Shown: positions 1-9,222 of the stretch, in pieces
Position numbering within the stretch: the stretch's first letter is position 1
How the letters are laid out: the number at the start of each line of letters is the position of its first letter
From: Ogataea parapolymorpha DL-1
Lineage: Eukaryota > Ascomycota > Pichiomycetes > Pichiales > Pichiaceae
Reading direction: 5' to 3'
Length of the DNA: 64,000 nucleotides
Assembly: GCF_000187245.1 (NCBI RefSeq)
Contig: NC_027861.1
Coordinates: 806,001-870,000 of the forward strand
The notes under the pieces: model-generated
Databases searched by the model: none
The model's input: only the letters and a program-made list of their open reading frames with translations
Told to the model about the DNA's origin: nothing
Program-made: the position numbers and the translations under genes

Positions 1-2
1 TG

Positions 3-158
3 CAGAAAGACGCTCTGATGAAGACTCTTCGCAACAAGGTGCGGGATGATCTGATCAGAGACGAGAGATTAAAGACATGGGGATACACAGAGAACAAGAG
101 CGAGGAACAGGAGGAAGACGAAGAAGAGGAGGAGGAAGAATGGACCGGATTTGACTAA
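3..158 (+). CDS. C-terminal end of a probable ribosome-biogenesis protein (RRP1-like), truncated by the window edge
   Basis: The window opens inside a coding frame whose last 51 codons are visible, ending in TAA. The peptide is basic, then strongly acidic (a run of E and D), and closes with WTGFD. An acidic tail fits a nucleolar protein. In S. cerevisiae RRP1 lies directly beside SSS1, which is the next gene here, so RRP1 is the best guess. The visible part has no diagnostic domain, so the name rests on gene order. Confidence 0.5.
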   Translation, partial: QKDALMKTLRNKVRDDLIRDERLKTWGYTENKSEEQEEDEEEEEEEWTGFD

Positions 159-245
159 TTATATAGTGGCAGAATAAATCTTCGAACGAGCATTAAAAAT
201 TCGTTTACCCTGCTTTTTTTCGTTGATTATTTTCCATTAGTTGTT

Positions 246-446
246 ATGGCTGAGTTCGATAAGCTGACCGAGGCTCCTGTGGAGTTTCTCAAAGAAGGTT
301 CCCAATTTGTTGCCAAGTGCACGAAGCCATCTAAGAAGGAGTACCTGAGACTGATTCGTGCCGTGGGGCTTGGTTTTTTGATGATGGGCGTTGTTGGATA
401 CGCCATCAAGCTGATCCATATTCCAATCAGATATCTGATTGTTTAG
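246..446 (+). CDS. SSS1: Sec61 gamma subunit of the ER translocon
   Basis: This 66-residue protein is the small subunit of the Sec61/Ssh1 protein-conducting channels in the ER membrane, which carry proteins into or across the ER. The N-terminal half is a cytosolic amphipathic helix with the family signature around residues 23-35 (KCTKPSKKEYLRL). A single tail-anchor membrane segment spans about residues 40-62. Secretory E-subunit proteins are normally 60-80 residues, so it is full length. The start is the first ATG after a T-rich leader. Identity is clear from sequence alone. Confidence 0.95.
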   Translation: MAEFDKLTEAPVEFLKEGSQFVAKCTKPSKKEYLRLIRAVGLGFLMMGVVGYAIKLIHIPIRYLIV

Positions 447-721
447 TGCGGATATTGAGGGCGTGAAAGGTCGGCATAGATACGAAATGGCTTTGCCGTA
501 CTCTACAGGATCTGAATAAATTGTATTAATGCTCACCACGTAGCGAACTAGACGTAGCGTAGTAGACAAGTAATGGTGCTGAGTTAGCTCGTACGCGCAG
601 CCTCGGCACATTGAGCTCAGTTCGTCTCACTTGTGACATCTTCGCCGGTTTGTTTTGGCGTTGACGTTTGCTTTGGCGACATCACCGTATTTCTGTCGTC
701 GCCGTCGCGACTTTTTTCCCC

Positions 722-1636
722 ATGAGTTTCTCTTCGCTTTTGACACAGATCACCGGAAAAGGCACGCAGACGCCCTCTTCCGGGGTCAAACAGACACCTA
801 ACTTGTCTGTAAGCGTGTCTGTGCCGAAATCGGGCGGTGAAGTGAAGAAACCGCCGACAACGGCCAAGAAACCTAGCCGTTCTGTTCTGACCACTCCGGC
901 ACCAGACCCGGCCGTACAACGGCTCAAGGAGGCGAGACGACGGGAAAAAGAGAAGCAGGAGGAGCAGAAACGTCAGAAACGGCTCGAGGCGTTGAAGAAG
1001 CGTGACAGCGAGCGCGAACGACTTAACAGACAGAAGCCTGTGCCCAAAAAAGACGCAGCGAAGAAGCCAGTTGCTCCGGCACGGCCACCGCTGCCGAAAA
1101 TGTCGTTCAAGGAGCTAATGTCCCGGGCGGAGACCGTCGACAAGAACAAGCTGGTTTATGCGCCGATCAAGATGGAGACGAGGAAGAAGGACACTAGCAA
1201 ACAGCCCGAGAGAAAGTTTGCACAGCCTTCGACGGCGCTGTTGCAGAAGCTATCTAAGCGGGAGAAGCCGAACGTTGCAAAAAGAGAAAAACGGCCGGTG
1301 CAGCGGAGCGTGCGCACGGACAGCTACGGCATCGAGGCGGACTCTGGAGACGAGGACGAGGACTCGTTCATTGAGGACGATAGTCTGGACGATTTTGTTG
1401 TGGACGACCCGCGCGAGCGCCGACGCGACTATAATAGCGACGAAATCTGGCAGCTCTTCAACAGAGGCAAGAAGCGGCAGTACTTTGACGACGATGACGA
1501 CGACATGGAGGCCACGGGTGCCGACATTCTGGAGGAGGAGGAGCGGGCGCTGCGGCAGGCGCGGCTCGACGACAAGCGCGAGGAGATGCTGGAGCGCAGG
1601 CTGAAGGAGGAAAAACTGAAGCGAAAGAGGGTGTAA
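722..1636 (+). CDS. SPT2: Spt2 chromatin protein / histone H3-H4 chaperone
   Basis: Spt2 binds DNA and histones H3-H4 and helps restore nucleosomes behind elongating RNA polymerase. The 304-residue protein starts MSFSSLLTQI, like its orthologue; an in-frame upstream extension lacks an ATG. It is highly charged, with a Lys/Arg/Glu-rich coiled region at about residues 75-125. The conserved C-terminal SPT2 domain at about 225-304 contains an acidic stretch, DEIWQLFNRGKKRQYF, an Asp run, and a DILEEE block. SPT2 and RAD4 are adjacent in S. cerevisiae too. Here they converge with only 4 bp between their stop codons. Confidence 0.92.
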   Translation: MSFSSLLTQITGKGTQTPSSGVKQTPNLSVSVSVPKSGGEVKKPPTTAKKPSRSVLTTPAPDPAVQRLKEARRREKEKQEEQKRQKRLEALKKRDSERERLNRQKPVPKKDAAKKPVAPARPPLPKMSFKELMSRAETVDKNKLVYAPIKMETRKKDTSKQPERKFAQPSTALLQKLSKREKPNVAKREKRPVQRSVRTDSYGIEADSGDEDEDSFIEDDSLDDFVVDDPRERRRDYNSDEIWQLFNRGKKRQYFDDDDDDMEATGADILEEEERALRQARLDDKREEMLERRLKEEKLKRKRV

Positions 1637-1640
1637 TGCA

Positions 1641-4106
1641 TTAGTCACTATATTCGAATTCGTAGCCTTCGGAGTCGGAATAAGCGGCGGCATCGCCGTC
1701 GCTCTCGGCTCCTAAATCGCTCGTAGACGGGTCTTGCAAAACAGGCGGTGCTACAGTATCCTGGGGCAGAAATCCACCAGAATCGACTTCCTGGGAAATA
1801 GGTTCCTCCGGGACAAACCCGCCTGCTGTGTCTTGATCGTCCTGTGACACCGGCTCGTGCTGACTTACAGATGGAACGTTCTCGTCTGAGTCTTCGCCTG
1901 AGTCCTCGCCTGAGTCCTCTCCTGAATCTTCCACCAATCCATGCTCCCTATCTAATCGCTTCGAAATCCGCAGCTTGGCTAGCACCACGGCCCACACACG
2001 CAGTGCCGCAGCTTCGCGACGTTTGCGAGCCGTCTCCTCTTCCTCCTCCCTCAGATACTCGCACACTGCCTCGACGGCCTCTTTATGCTCCGCCAGAACA
2101 ACAATGCCAGCAATTCGCACGCTGACGCTTGCTCCGCGGCCCCTGCTACCACTACCAAAGTCAAAACCCACCGCCGCAGGCGCATATTCGATTTCGAGCA
2201 GTTTTGCGGCCTTCTCGGCCTGTTTCTCCGGAATGTGCACCGTTCCCTCGGGCAGCATCCATGGCTGGTATACGTCGATGTTGCCATACGAGTTGCGCGG
2301 GATCTTGCCGTCCACGATGGGTGGCGGAACGTACTTCTCCGTCTGATGCTCTCCATACAGTCTCACGTCGTCGTCATCATCATCTGGCCGCTGTTTGCGC
2401 TGCTCTCGCACCTTGAGCGGCTGCTCCCCGATCTTGAGCACCCTGCCCCGTAGAAACCACGCCTTTGCAGACCGCACGGTAACCACGTTCGAGCGACGGT
2501 AAACCGGCACCAGCTCGCCCGCCTTTCCGGCCTTCGTCTTCTTGCGGATTGTTCCGCAGCTGATCTTGGGCTTCAGCACCTCGTTCGCCTTCAGCTGCTC
2601 CTCTAGCACGTACACCGGGTGGTTCACAAAATCCTGAATCGAGTTGGGCATACCCTCCTTGAGCGAGCGCTCTTCAAACTCGACCTGCTCGTACTGGTCG
2701 ATTTTGTTGCTCGCGAGCCGGCGCCGTGAGTTTGCGCCACGCAATAGCTTGTCATACCAATCCTGGCCACGCGGGTCTCTCGTAATACGCTTCTTACGCG
2801 TCTTGGCGTTGAAATGCACGCTGTAGCGCCGCGTGACGTCGCGAACGCCGCCCAGCCGGTCGTACGCCAGCACGTACGTGGTGTTGTTGGGCCACTCGAA
2901 CTTGGACCGCGTGCCGACGTTCTCGATGTATCGCTGGACGATAGGGTCGATGCTGGTGAACCGCTTGCTGGCGCTGTCCCAGACCTCGCACCAGAAAACA
3001 GGGTACTGTACGTCGTCCTGTGTTTCTGGCCGGAAATTGGTGTAAACGGGCCTGTTGACGCGCAGAGCAGAAAGCAGCCGCTCGTGCTGCGACGCGGTCT
3101 TGCGCCGGCGCGGCGAAGATTTGGGAGCTGGGCTGGTTTCTTTGGAGGGCCCATTGGACGGCGTAGACGATGCCAGGACGGCCAGGTTGGTAAAGTCTGG
3201 TGGCTGGAGCGAGAATACGAGCCGGCAATTGATGTCGAGCGCACGCAGCAGCGCCACAAAGCCCTGCGCCGCGAGGTCGCGCGAGCCGCGCCGCTGCTCC
3301 ATCCGCCTGATGAACCGTGTCTTCGTCACGTTCTCGCCCTGAACAGCCGGCTGCTCCCACAGTTTCGCAATCTCCTCCCACGTCTTCTTGTACAGTCCCC
3401 GGTGGCGCGCCTCGAGTGTCCAGCTCCGGTACCAGTACTGCATCAGGTGGCGCAGCAAGTCCAGCAGACGGCGCGACTTGGCCGCGCTGGTCACGTCGGC
3501 ACGCTGCTGCTGCTCGTGGAACTCGTCTACCTCTGCAAGCAGCTTGCCCGGCACCTGGCCGCGCAGCACGCGCAAAACCTCGGGCGAGCTGCACCAGGTG
3601 TTGCGCACCACGCCGTGGGCCACCATCGCAAACAAATACAGCATGTGCAGCGTTTTGCGGAACATGCGCTCGTCGGCCGACACGAGGTTCTGTTTGCGCG
3701 TCTGTTTCGTCGGTCGCGAGACGGAAACTGTGATTTCCTCGGACAAGTCTGCACGGTTGAGATCTGGGGCCGGACCGCTTAGATCGACGTCCTCGAAATC
3801 CTCGTCAAACTCGCTGTACTCGTCCTCTTCGCTGTCCACACTAATCACCTCTGTGCCGACAGGTTCGGTTTGTGGTGGCTGCGGCGACACCGAGCTTCCG
3901 TCAGAAACCTCGATCACCGAGTCGTTTGCGGTCTCGATTTTCGCTCGCTTGTCGTTGCCCGACTCCCGCTCGTCGCTGCGGCTTCGACGCCCGCCGCGCC
4001 GTTTCAATGGCCGTCCAGACCCCTCAGAGCCCGTGTCCGAGCCGCTCGACTCCCGCAGCGCCTCAGCAAGCATCTCCCGATACTCCTGAGAAAATCCATG
4101 AGACAT
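1641..4106 (-). CDS. RAD4: Rad4/XPC DNA damage recognition protein
   Basis: Rad4, with Rad23, recognises helix-distorting lesions in nucleotide excision repair in the nucleus. The protein is 821 residues. An acidic, basic-patched N-terminal region is followed by a transglutaminase-like core (about 150-450) and the beta-hairpin DNA-binding domains. BHD1 begins near 499 (NHPVYVLEEQL) and BHD3 near 599 (GKIPRNSYGNIDVYQPWMLP). The start at 4106 gives MSHGFSQEYREMLAEAL; the open frame upstream has no ATG and runs into the divergent gene. The acidic C-terminus carries four 4-residue repeats (see 1883-1930). The start codon is only 34 bp from the divergent ATG at 4141. Confidence 0.95.
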   Translation of the reverse strand: MSHGFSQEYREMLAEALRESSGSDTGSEGSGRPLKRRGGRRSRSDERESGNDKRAKIETANDSVIEVSDGSSVSPQPPQTEPVGTEVISVDSEEDEYSEFDEDFEDVDLSGPAPDLNRADLSEEITVSVSRPTKQTRKQNLVSADERMFRKTLHMLYLFAMVAHGVVRNTWCSSPEVLRVLRGQVPGKLLAEVDEFHEQQQRADVTSAAKSRRLLDLLRHLMQYWYRSWTLEARHRGLYKKTWEEIAKLWEQPAVQGENVTKTRFIRRMEQRRGSRDLAAQGFVALLRALDINCRLVFSLQPPDFTNLAVLASSTPSNGPSKETSPAPKSSPRRRKTASQHERLLSALRVNRPVYTNFRPETQDDVQYPVFWCEVWDSASKRFTSIDPIVQRYIENVGTRSKFEWPNNTTYVLAYDRLGGVRDVTRRYSVHFNAKTRKKRITRDPRGQDWYDKLLRGANSRRRLASNKIDQYEQVEFEERSLKEGMPNSIQDFVNHPVYVLEEQLKANEVLKPKISCGTIRKKTKAGKAGELVPVYRRSNVVTVRSAKAWFLRGRVLKIGEQPLKVREQRKQRPDDDDDDVRLYGEHQTEKYVPPPIVDGKIPRNSYGNIDVYQPWMLPEGTVHIPEKQAEKAAKLLEIEYAPAAVGFDFGSGSRGRGASVSVRIAGIVVLAEHKEAVEAVCEYLREEEEETARKRREAAALRVWAVVLAKLRISKRLDREHGLVEDSGEDSGEDSGEDSDENVPSVSQHEPVSQDDQDTAGGFVPEEPISQEVDSGGFLPQDTVAPPVLQDPSTSDLGAESDGDAAAYSDSEGYEFEYSD
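1883..1930 (-). repeat. 12-bp tandem repeat encoding an acidic tail in RAD4
   Basis: Four head-to-tail copies of a 12-nt unit, two of them identical, encode (D/E)-S-G-E-D-S type repeats near residues 725-741 of Rad4. The unit keeps frame, so copy-number change would lengthen or shorten the acidic tail without breaking the gene. Confidence 0.8.
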
Positions 4107-4140
4107 ATTTATTTTTTCCAGGCTGTGTTTGTGGAGAAGT

Positions 4141-6630
4141 ATGTTAAGATTGGTTCCGACGCCGCTGCGCAGGGCCACCGTCGCAGGCTTTGTGCGCCAC
4201 CAGCACACAATCCAGTCTACACGGACACTGCTAGAGTTTATCAATGGCAGGATGGATAAAAAACAGCCTAAGGGGCCGTCTTCAGAGACTCCAGAGAGCG
4301 TCTCTTCAATACTCGTATCAAAATACTCCTCGTCGCCGTACTATAGAATAGGCCCCTCCCCGGCCTCCAGCTACTCAGGAAGCATCCAGGACACTCTACT
4401 AAGCTTGAATCACACCCCAGACAATACAGATTACCACAAAGACCTACGGAAGCTGGCCGACGAGGAGTCTGTCCTGAGTCTGCTGCTTCATTGCATGGTT
4501 TCGGCAGTTGATCCCCAGTACAAAAATGCGCCGGCTGAGAGTCTGGCGCTGTCGTTCTCGGGCAGAGTTGATCCTGTGCCGCTGGTTGTGGAAAAATCTG
4601 CTTTGGAAACGTTTATTTTCCGCCAACACTGGCACGCTATCAGCTCCAGCAAGACGACGCGAATCGCGTTCCAGCTGCTAAAACAGAAACTCAACCAGAC
4701 AAAGGGCTGGGAGGTTGCCGATCTGTCTGATAACGAGGTCCTCAACTGGATAAACAGCATATTTGCGCCGAATTTGTTCCGTTCTATTTACGCTCTGAAA
4801 AATGCGTCCAAAGTGCCTGTTTCGGTGATATACGACATTCTGCTCCGCCAACCGCAAAATAAGCAGGAGTTCTACTCGCTTGTCGAGCTTTACAAGCATT
4901 GGGGCCAGGACGTGGTCTTTTTGGACCAGGAAAAATGGTGGTATCGCAGCCAGTTGCAGGAACCTACAGATCCCATGTTTGACCGGAAACTGCTGCTGCC
5001 GCCGGTCTTTTCAAACCTCTACTTTTTTGCGCTACGCGAGAGTCCGGACGCGCTAGAGAACATACTGGACGTGTTTCTTTTGGGCAACTCAGCCGAGCTT
5101 GTCCCGCAAATAAGAGAAATTTTATGGCACACCGCTCTGGACATTTCTGGCGAAAATAATAGCTGGCCCTGCAAACACTACTATCAGGCACAGTCAAAGC
5201 TGATTGCGGCCATCAACGCGGCGAACGAGAGCTCGGAGAGCGACTTGGTGGATTTCAACACCATGCTTGTGGCGTCTGTGATCTCGTACTTCAACGACCG
5301 CGATAAAGCATACCAGCTATTTAAGGCAGCACAGGCCAAATTCGACAGATGGCAGCTTGACTCGTTTGACATCGACGGATTTGAGCGCGTGCTGAGCCAG
5401 CCACGACCGGCTCCGTCGCACACGATCGAGGAACTACGCCGGCTACGCACAGACTTCAACGTCAAGTCGCTCTGTACATCCATTCTTCTTCTCCACACTC
5501 AGGATGACCCGTCCTGGGGCAGCGAGTTTGCCGATCAACTCATCTCCCTCGTGTCATCTCTTGACAGAAAGCTCATAGAACGGTACCCCGAAATATGGCT
5601 TTTTGTCGTCTACAAGATCTTCACCACAAACGTGTCTCCCAACCGTCACCAGAAAATCTGGAACCATTTTGTTGCAAAAAATAATTTCGACGTGAACCAT
5701 AGAGCAGTGGACATTCTCATAGACAACATACCGTCGCGCAGCAGCCTGGTGCAGCTTCTGGAAGCTGGCGATTTTGCTTTGGACAACATCAATCTTGCTC
5801 ACCTTGTCGCCAAGTTGTATCTTTTCAGTAAGCTATGTGTGCCTCCAAAAAAATCAGGACCAGCTCGAGAAAATAATTTAATTGACCGCTACGAGCGTGA
5901 ACAGGATTCCATACTGGAGGAGCGTGCTCTTCGACAGAATCTGTCTATTGGGGTTTTTGAGACACCCATCGAGCTGGCACGGGCACTTTTCGAGCAGGAC
6001 CACAGCTCGCGACAAATGGTAGCTAAGCACCTTTTGGGCGAGTGTCTGATAGATCCCGCCCGCGCTCATACCAGATATCAACAATTTCTTGCCGAGAACA
6101 GCCCGCTTGCGCTGTCATCGCTGTTTCTGGCTGCCCTAAGGCTTCGTGAGCTTGAGAGTTACGATTCTGTTTTTTGGGACGATAAAACAAAACCTCTAGA
6201 TTTTGCTATACACGAATTCGAGCTCAGAACCAACCAGGCGTACCAGGACAACCCAGATCTCATGTATCCTACAGAGAACCTTCTGCTGGTTTATATAAAA
6301 GCCTTGGGAGAGTTTGAGAGGCGTGCCGAGCTGGCATCTTTAATATGGAAACTGGTGGATCTGCGGTTTCCAATGACAGCCGAGCTATTTGAAGCGTATC
6401 TTTCATACTTTACAAGGAACGACGCTAAACAACTGATCCATGGACTCAACAGGTATGCTGAATACAGAGCGTCGCTGGCTGAAGTGCGGACAGAAGGCGA
6501 ACTGGCGAAATTAAAACAAACTCGCCGTGTTAAATTCAGGGACGGCAGTTTTACCAAGTTCCTCGATGCACTAGATATTAACTGGGACATTATTAAATCG
6601 TGGGACTGGCCAGGAAAATCTCAGACTTGA
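4141..6630 (+). CDS. Predicted mitochondrial protein of unknown function
   Basis: The protein is 829 residues. The first ATG gives MLRLVPTPLRRATVAGFVRHQH, arginine-rich and free of acidic residues, a good mitochondrial presequence. The rest looks alpha-helical and soluble, with no membrane segments and no motif I can assign. Length, helical nature and presequence resemble fungal mitochondrial RNA-processing or translation factors of PPR-like type (Aep/Rmd9/Mne1 class), but I cannot match it to one. It is divergent from RAD4 and overlaps the 3' end of the PQ-loop gene by 10 bp. Confidence 0.75.
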   Translation: MLRLVPTPLRRATVAGFVRHQHTIQSTRTLLEFINGRMDKKQPKGPSSETPESVSSILVSKYSSSPYYRIGPSPASSYSGSIQDTLLSLNHTPDNTDYHKDLRKLADEESVLSLLLHCMVSAVDPQYKNAPAESLALSFSGRVDPVPLVVEKSALETFIFRQHWHAISSSKTTRIAFQLLKQKLNQTKGWEVADLSDNEVLNWINSIFAPNLFRSIYALKNASKVPVSVIYDILLRQPQNKQEFYSLVELYKHWGQDVVFLDQEKWWYRSQLQEPTDPMFDRKLLLPPVFSNLYFFALRESPDALENILDVFLLGNSAELVPQIREILWHTALDISGENNSWPCKHYYQAQSKLIAAINAANESSESDLVDFNTMLVASVISYFNDRDKAYQLFKAAQAKFDRWQLDSFDIDGFERVLSQPRPAPSHTIEELRRLRTDFNVKSLCTSILLLHTQDDPSWGSEFADQLISLVSSLDRKLIERYPEIWLFVVYKIFTTNVSPNRHQKIWNHFVAKNNFDVNHRAVDILIDNIPSRSSLVQLLEAGDFALDNINLAHLVAKLYLFSKLCVPPKKSGPARENNLIDRYEREQDSILEERALRQNLSIGVFETPIELARALFEQDHSSRQMVAKHLLGECLIDPARAHTRYQQFLAENSPLALSSLFLAALRLRELESYDSVFWDDKTKPLDFAIHEFELRTNQAYQDNPDLMYPTENLLLVYIKALGEFERRAELASLIWKLVDLRFPMTAELFEAYLSYFTRNDAKQLIHGLNRYAEYRASLAEVRTEGELAKLKQTRRVKFRDGSFTKFLDALDINWDIIKSWDWPGKSQT

Positions 6631-7370
6631 GCTTGCTCTTTGCTCGCTCCCTCCGGCTCCTCCAGGTCTTCCAATTCCTCGAGCTCCTCAGGCTCCTCCT
6701 TATCCTCCTTTCTGATTACTCGGAACCGAATGTACCATATGGCTTGGCTTAAATACAGCCCGGCCTCCAGGGCCAGAACGACAGCGAACTGGATCATTCC
6801 CAGCACGTCCAGCTCGCCCACAAGGGTCCCGGCCATGGAAAAAATGGCCCCTGCAGAGTCCATCATTAGAAATATAAAATTGATTCCAACGACTCGGCCG
6901 TTTCTCTTAAGCAACTCGTAGTATGGGGGCAAAAGTCCAAGAGCCAGGAACACGGCGGCGATGATCCCAAATACCGTGGTTGGCCACGTAATTCCCTCCT
7001 TGTATAATCTCTTTAATGGAATACCAAATCCCAGCTGCATTGCTAGCGACGTCGAGAGATAGCAAAAGCCGTACAATAAGACCCGTTTAAGCGGCGTATT
7101 GTATGGCGGGTAGTACATGCTTTGCAGCCAGGCTATAGCGCAAAGGAGCGAGAACATCTGGGGCTGAAGCTGGTATGGGATGTATGAGTCAGACGTGATG
7201 AAGTAAATGCCAAAGGGTATGCCTGATAAGACCCATAGGAACATAAAGACCGGGGGAAAACCGGTGGCATCCTTGCGCTTCCATAGAAAATATATCTGAG
7301 GAGACAGCTGGATGCACCATAGGACAGTGCCGATCGTGCTCAGGACGTTGGCAGCAGTGTTATTACCCAT
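6621..7370 (-). CDS. PQ-loop repeat membrane protein
   Basis: The 249-residue protein has about seven hydrophobic segments and two PQ-loop units. The first is near residues 20-35 (CIQLSPQIYFLWKRKDATGFPP) and the second, more diverged, near 145-160 (LGLLPPYYELLKRNGRVVGI). Some PQ-loop proteins are vacuolar or lysosomal amino-acid exporters; others are of unknown function. The C-terminal tail is acidic (repeated EEPEELEELEDLEEPE). Its best S. cerevisiae counterpart may be YDR090C, which lies near SSS1 there. That is an inference. The 3' ends of this gene and its neighbour overlap. Confidence 0.85.
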   Translation of the reverse strand: MGNNTAANVLSTIGTVLWCIQLSPQIYFLWKRKDATGFPPVFMFLWVLSGIPFGIYFITSDSYIPYQLQPQMFSLLCAIAWLQSMYYPPYNTPLKRVLLYGFCYLSTSLAMQLGFGIPLKRLYKEGITWPTTVFGIIAAVFLALGLLPPYYELLKRNGRVVGINFIFLMMDSAGAIFSMAGTLVGELDVLGMIQFAVVLALEAGLYLSQAIWYIRFRVIRKEDKEEPEELEELEDLEEPEGASKEQAQV

Positions 7371-7492
7371 GGCCTGAAGAAGGACGACGGACTTTTTTAT
7401 AGTCTTGAAAACCGAGCCGCATGGAAATTTGGCTCTTGGATTGCGCGGGAATTGAAAAATCTACTTGGTATTATCTTATATGCAGGTTGGCT

Positions 7493-8194
7493 CTACTCCA
7501 GCCGAGCTAGGTGGCTCACCAGGTCTTCCAAATACGGATCGCCGCCCATCTTTTCGACCTCGCGATGCAACAGAAGCAGATACTCGTCGTTGGGCCCAGA
7601 CTCGCCGGCAGACTTGTGGATCACCTTTGCCGTCGTCTCGACGTCCTCTGGCCCCACAAACGACTCGTTGTCGACCGTTCCGATGTAGATCATCGACTCG
7701 ACGATGTACCTGCCGTTTTCGCACGGCAGACCCTGCAACACGTCCTCGTGGCCACAGGGGTCTGTCACGTTGAAGTGGATCTTGTGGATCGTGTAGCCGT
7801 CTTTTTCCCTGAAATCGAGGTATTTTGTTGCCATGGCTGCATATTGCGGCGGAATGTAGTAAATGCATCCCCAAACTCGGAGCTCGGAATAGAGCTGAGC
7901 ACTGTCATTGATGATCTCCTGTGCCTGTGCGTTGTCTGCCAGCTCGTATTTCAAAATATCCGGCTTAAATTCCGGCGTGTCCACGATCTTGTCACTCGGG
8001 ATAATTGTCACCACACGGCCCTTCTGTTCGGGAGTGCCCCTGTTGTCGTAACTGCTCTGCCAGAACCGTCTGGCGTAGCCCTGTATGTAGCCAGGAAACC
8101 TGACGAACTCGCGCGAGATGTCCAGTTCGTGGAGCGGCGGCTTCCACAGCAGAGAGCCATAGCCGACGACCCAAAGCGGCGAGTCTCTTGTCAT
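7493..8194 (-). CDS. GCG2: Glutathione-specific gamma-glutamylcyclotransferase (ChaC family)
   Basis: This cytosolic enzyme cleaves glutathione to 5-oxoproline and cysteinyl-glycine. The 233-residue protein has the N-terminal substrate loop VVGYGSLLWKPP (residues 9-20), the FPGYIQGYARRFWQ block, and the FREKDGYT segment that holds the presumed catalytic glutamate. It is full length for ChaC proteins. In S. cerevisiae GCG2 follows RAD4 directly; here two genes lie between them. Confidence 0.93.
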   Translation of the reverse strand: MTRDSPLWVVGYGSLLWKPPLHELDISREFVRFPGYIQGYARRFWQSSYDNRGTPEQKGRVVTIIPSDKIVDTPEFKPDILKYELADNAQAQEIINDSAQLYSELRVWGCIYYIPPQYAAMATKYLDFREKDGYTIHKIHFNVTDPCGHEDVLQGLPCENGRYIVESMIYIGTVDNESFVGPEDVETTAKVIHKSAGESGPNDEYLLLLHREVEKMGGDPYLEDLVSHLARLE

Positions 8195-8250
8195 GATTTA
8201 TTTATAGGAGACTGACACCACAGTTTTGTATTTTTTTATCTTTTTTTTTT

Positions 8251-9171
8251 TTATTCCTTTGTAGACCCCAGTCTCTGGCCGCGGCCTTGGAACGCGTTGT
8301 TGGACATTCTGCGCAAAAACGAGGTTTGTGTCGCGGCGCTCTTTGCCGGCTGCTTGGCCTGGAACATCATTCCGTACGGCCGCTGGAAGATGCGCGAGTT
8401 ATAGTCAATGCCCGTGAGCTTCGAGATAGTCGTTCTGAGCCACACGGGGGCCGGTAAATACCCCTGCGAATAATACCACACGTTGTGGGTTGTCGTGGTG
8501 GCAGTGGTGCCGACGCGGTGAGGTGGCTCCAACATCTGCTGCCCTGTGATGACCGACATAAGCGGCCCGAGCGAGGCGGTCTCGATGCAGTTGTAAATGT
8601 ACGCGGCGCACATCCCAATGAGGGCCTGGAAAAAACTTGCTCGACCGTCGACAAGCAAACGGAAGCCCAGAAAAACAGCTGGCAGCAACGACGCCTTGAT
8701 TTGCATAAAGTAGAAGTTGACGGTCTGGTCGTAGTTCGCCACACACCATGTGTATGTGAGCGCAGAGAGCAGCGAAGGGGTGGACGAGATCAACGGCGGC
8801 GCAATGAAAAATGTTGCCAGCACTATTATGGGCAGAATAATTAGATGGTAGTAGATGTAGTCAGGCAGGATCCTAGAGAATTTGCCCTCCTCGAGGCCCC
8901 GCGAAAAACTGTAAACCATGTATATCTCAGTCAGTCCCTGCATTGGCTGCGGATGGGGCACGAGCAGGCCCGTGAAAATGCGGTAGAACTGCCACTCGTT
9001 CCAGACAGCAGGCCAGTACCATACAAACGACATATACGGCACAACGTTGAGCGCGTTCAGCGCACACATGGCCAGCGACGTGAGCGTGATTGTGCGTGTG
9101 ACCGGCGGAATCGCAGAAACAAATCTATGTCAGTGCAATTGGGCAGATACTTACTGTGCTAGTTCTGACAT
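8251..9171 (-). CDS. DFM1: Derlin-family ERAD protein Dfm1, two exons
   Basis: Coding exons are 9155-9171 and 8251-9124, giving 296 residues. Splicing adds MSELAQFVSAIPPVTRTITL to what otherwise looks like a headless frame, restoring the derlin N-terminus. Derlins are rhomboid-like ER proteins that help extract misfolded membrane proteins. Several hydrophobic segments fill residues 20-210. The last residues, FQGRGQRLG, form an SHP box, which binds the Cdc48 ATPase; this points to Dfm1 rather than Der1, which lacks it. Only one SHP box is seen, where S. cerevisiae Dfm1 has two. Confidence 0.92.
9125..9154 (-). other. 30-nt spliceosomal intron in DFM1
   Basis: On the minus strand the intron runs from GTAAGT to ATAG, with CACTGAC as branch site 4 nt before the acceptor. 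Unspliced, the frame meets TAA at its first codon after the donor (CAG TAA). No other AG nearby gives a continuous derlin frame. Confidence 0.87.
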
Positions 9172-9222
9172 GGGAAAATACGAGAAAGTGTTTTTTTTTT
9201 GAGATAAGTATTTTATTTATTG

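Noticed and set aside
2814..3782. 322-codon open frame antisense to RAD4
   Set aside because: It is a mirror of a GC-rich coding region. It has no domain-like sequence and RAD4 is certain on the other strand.
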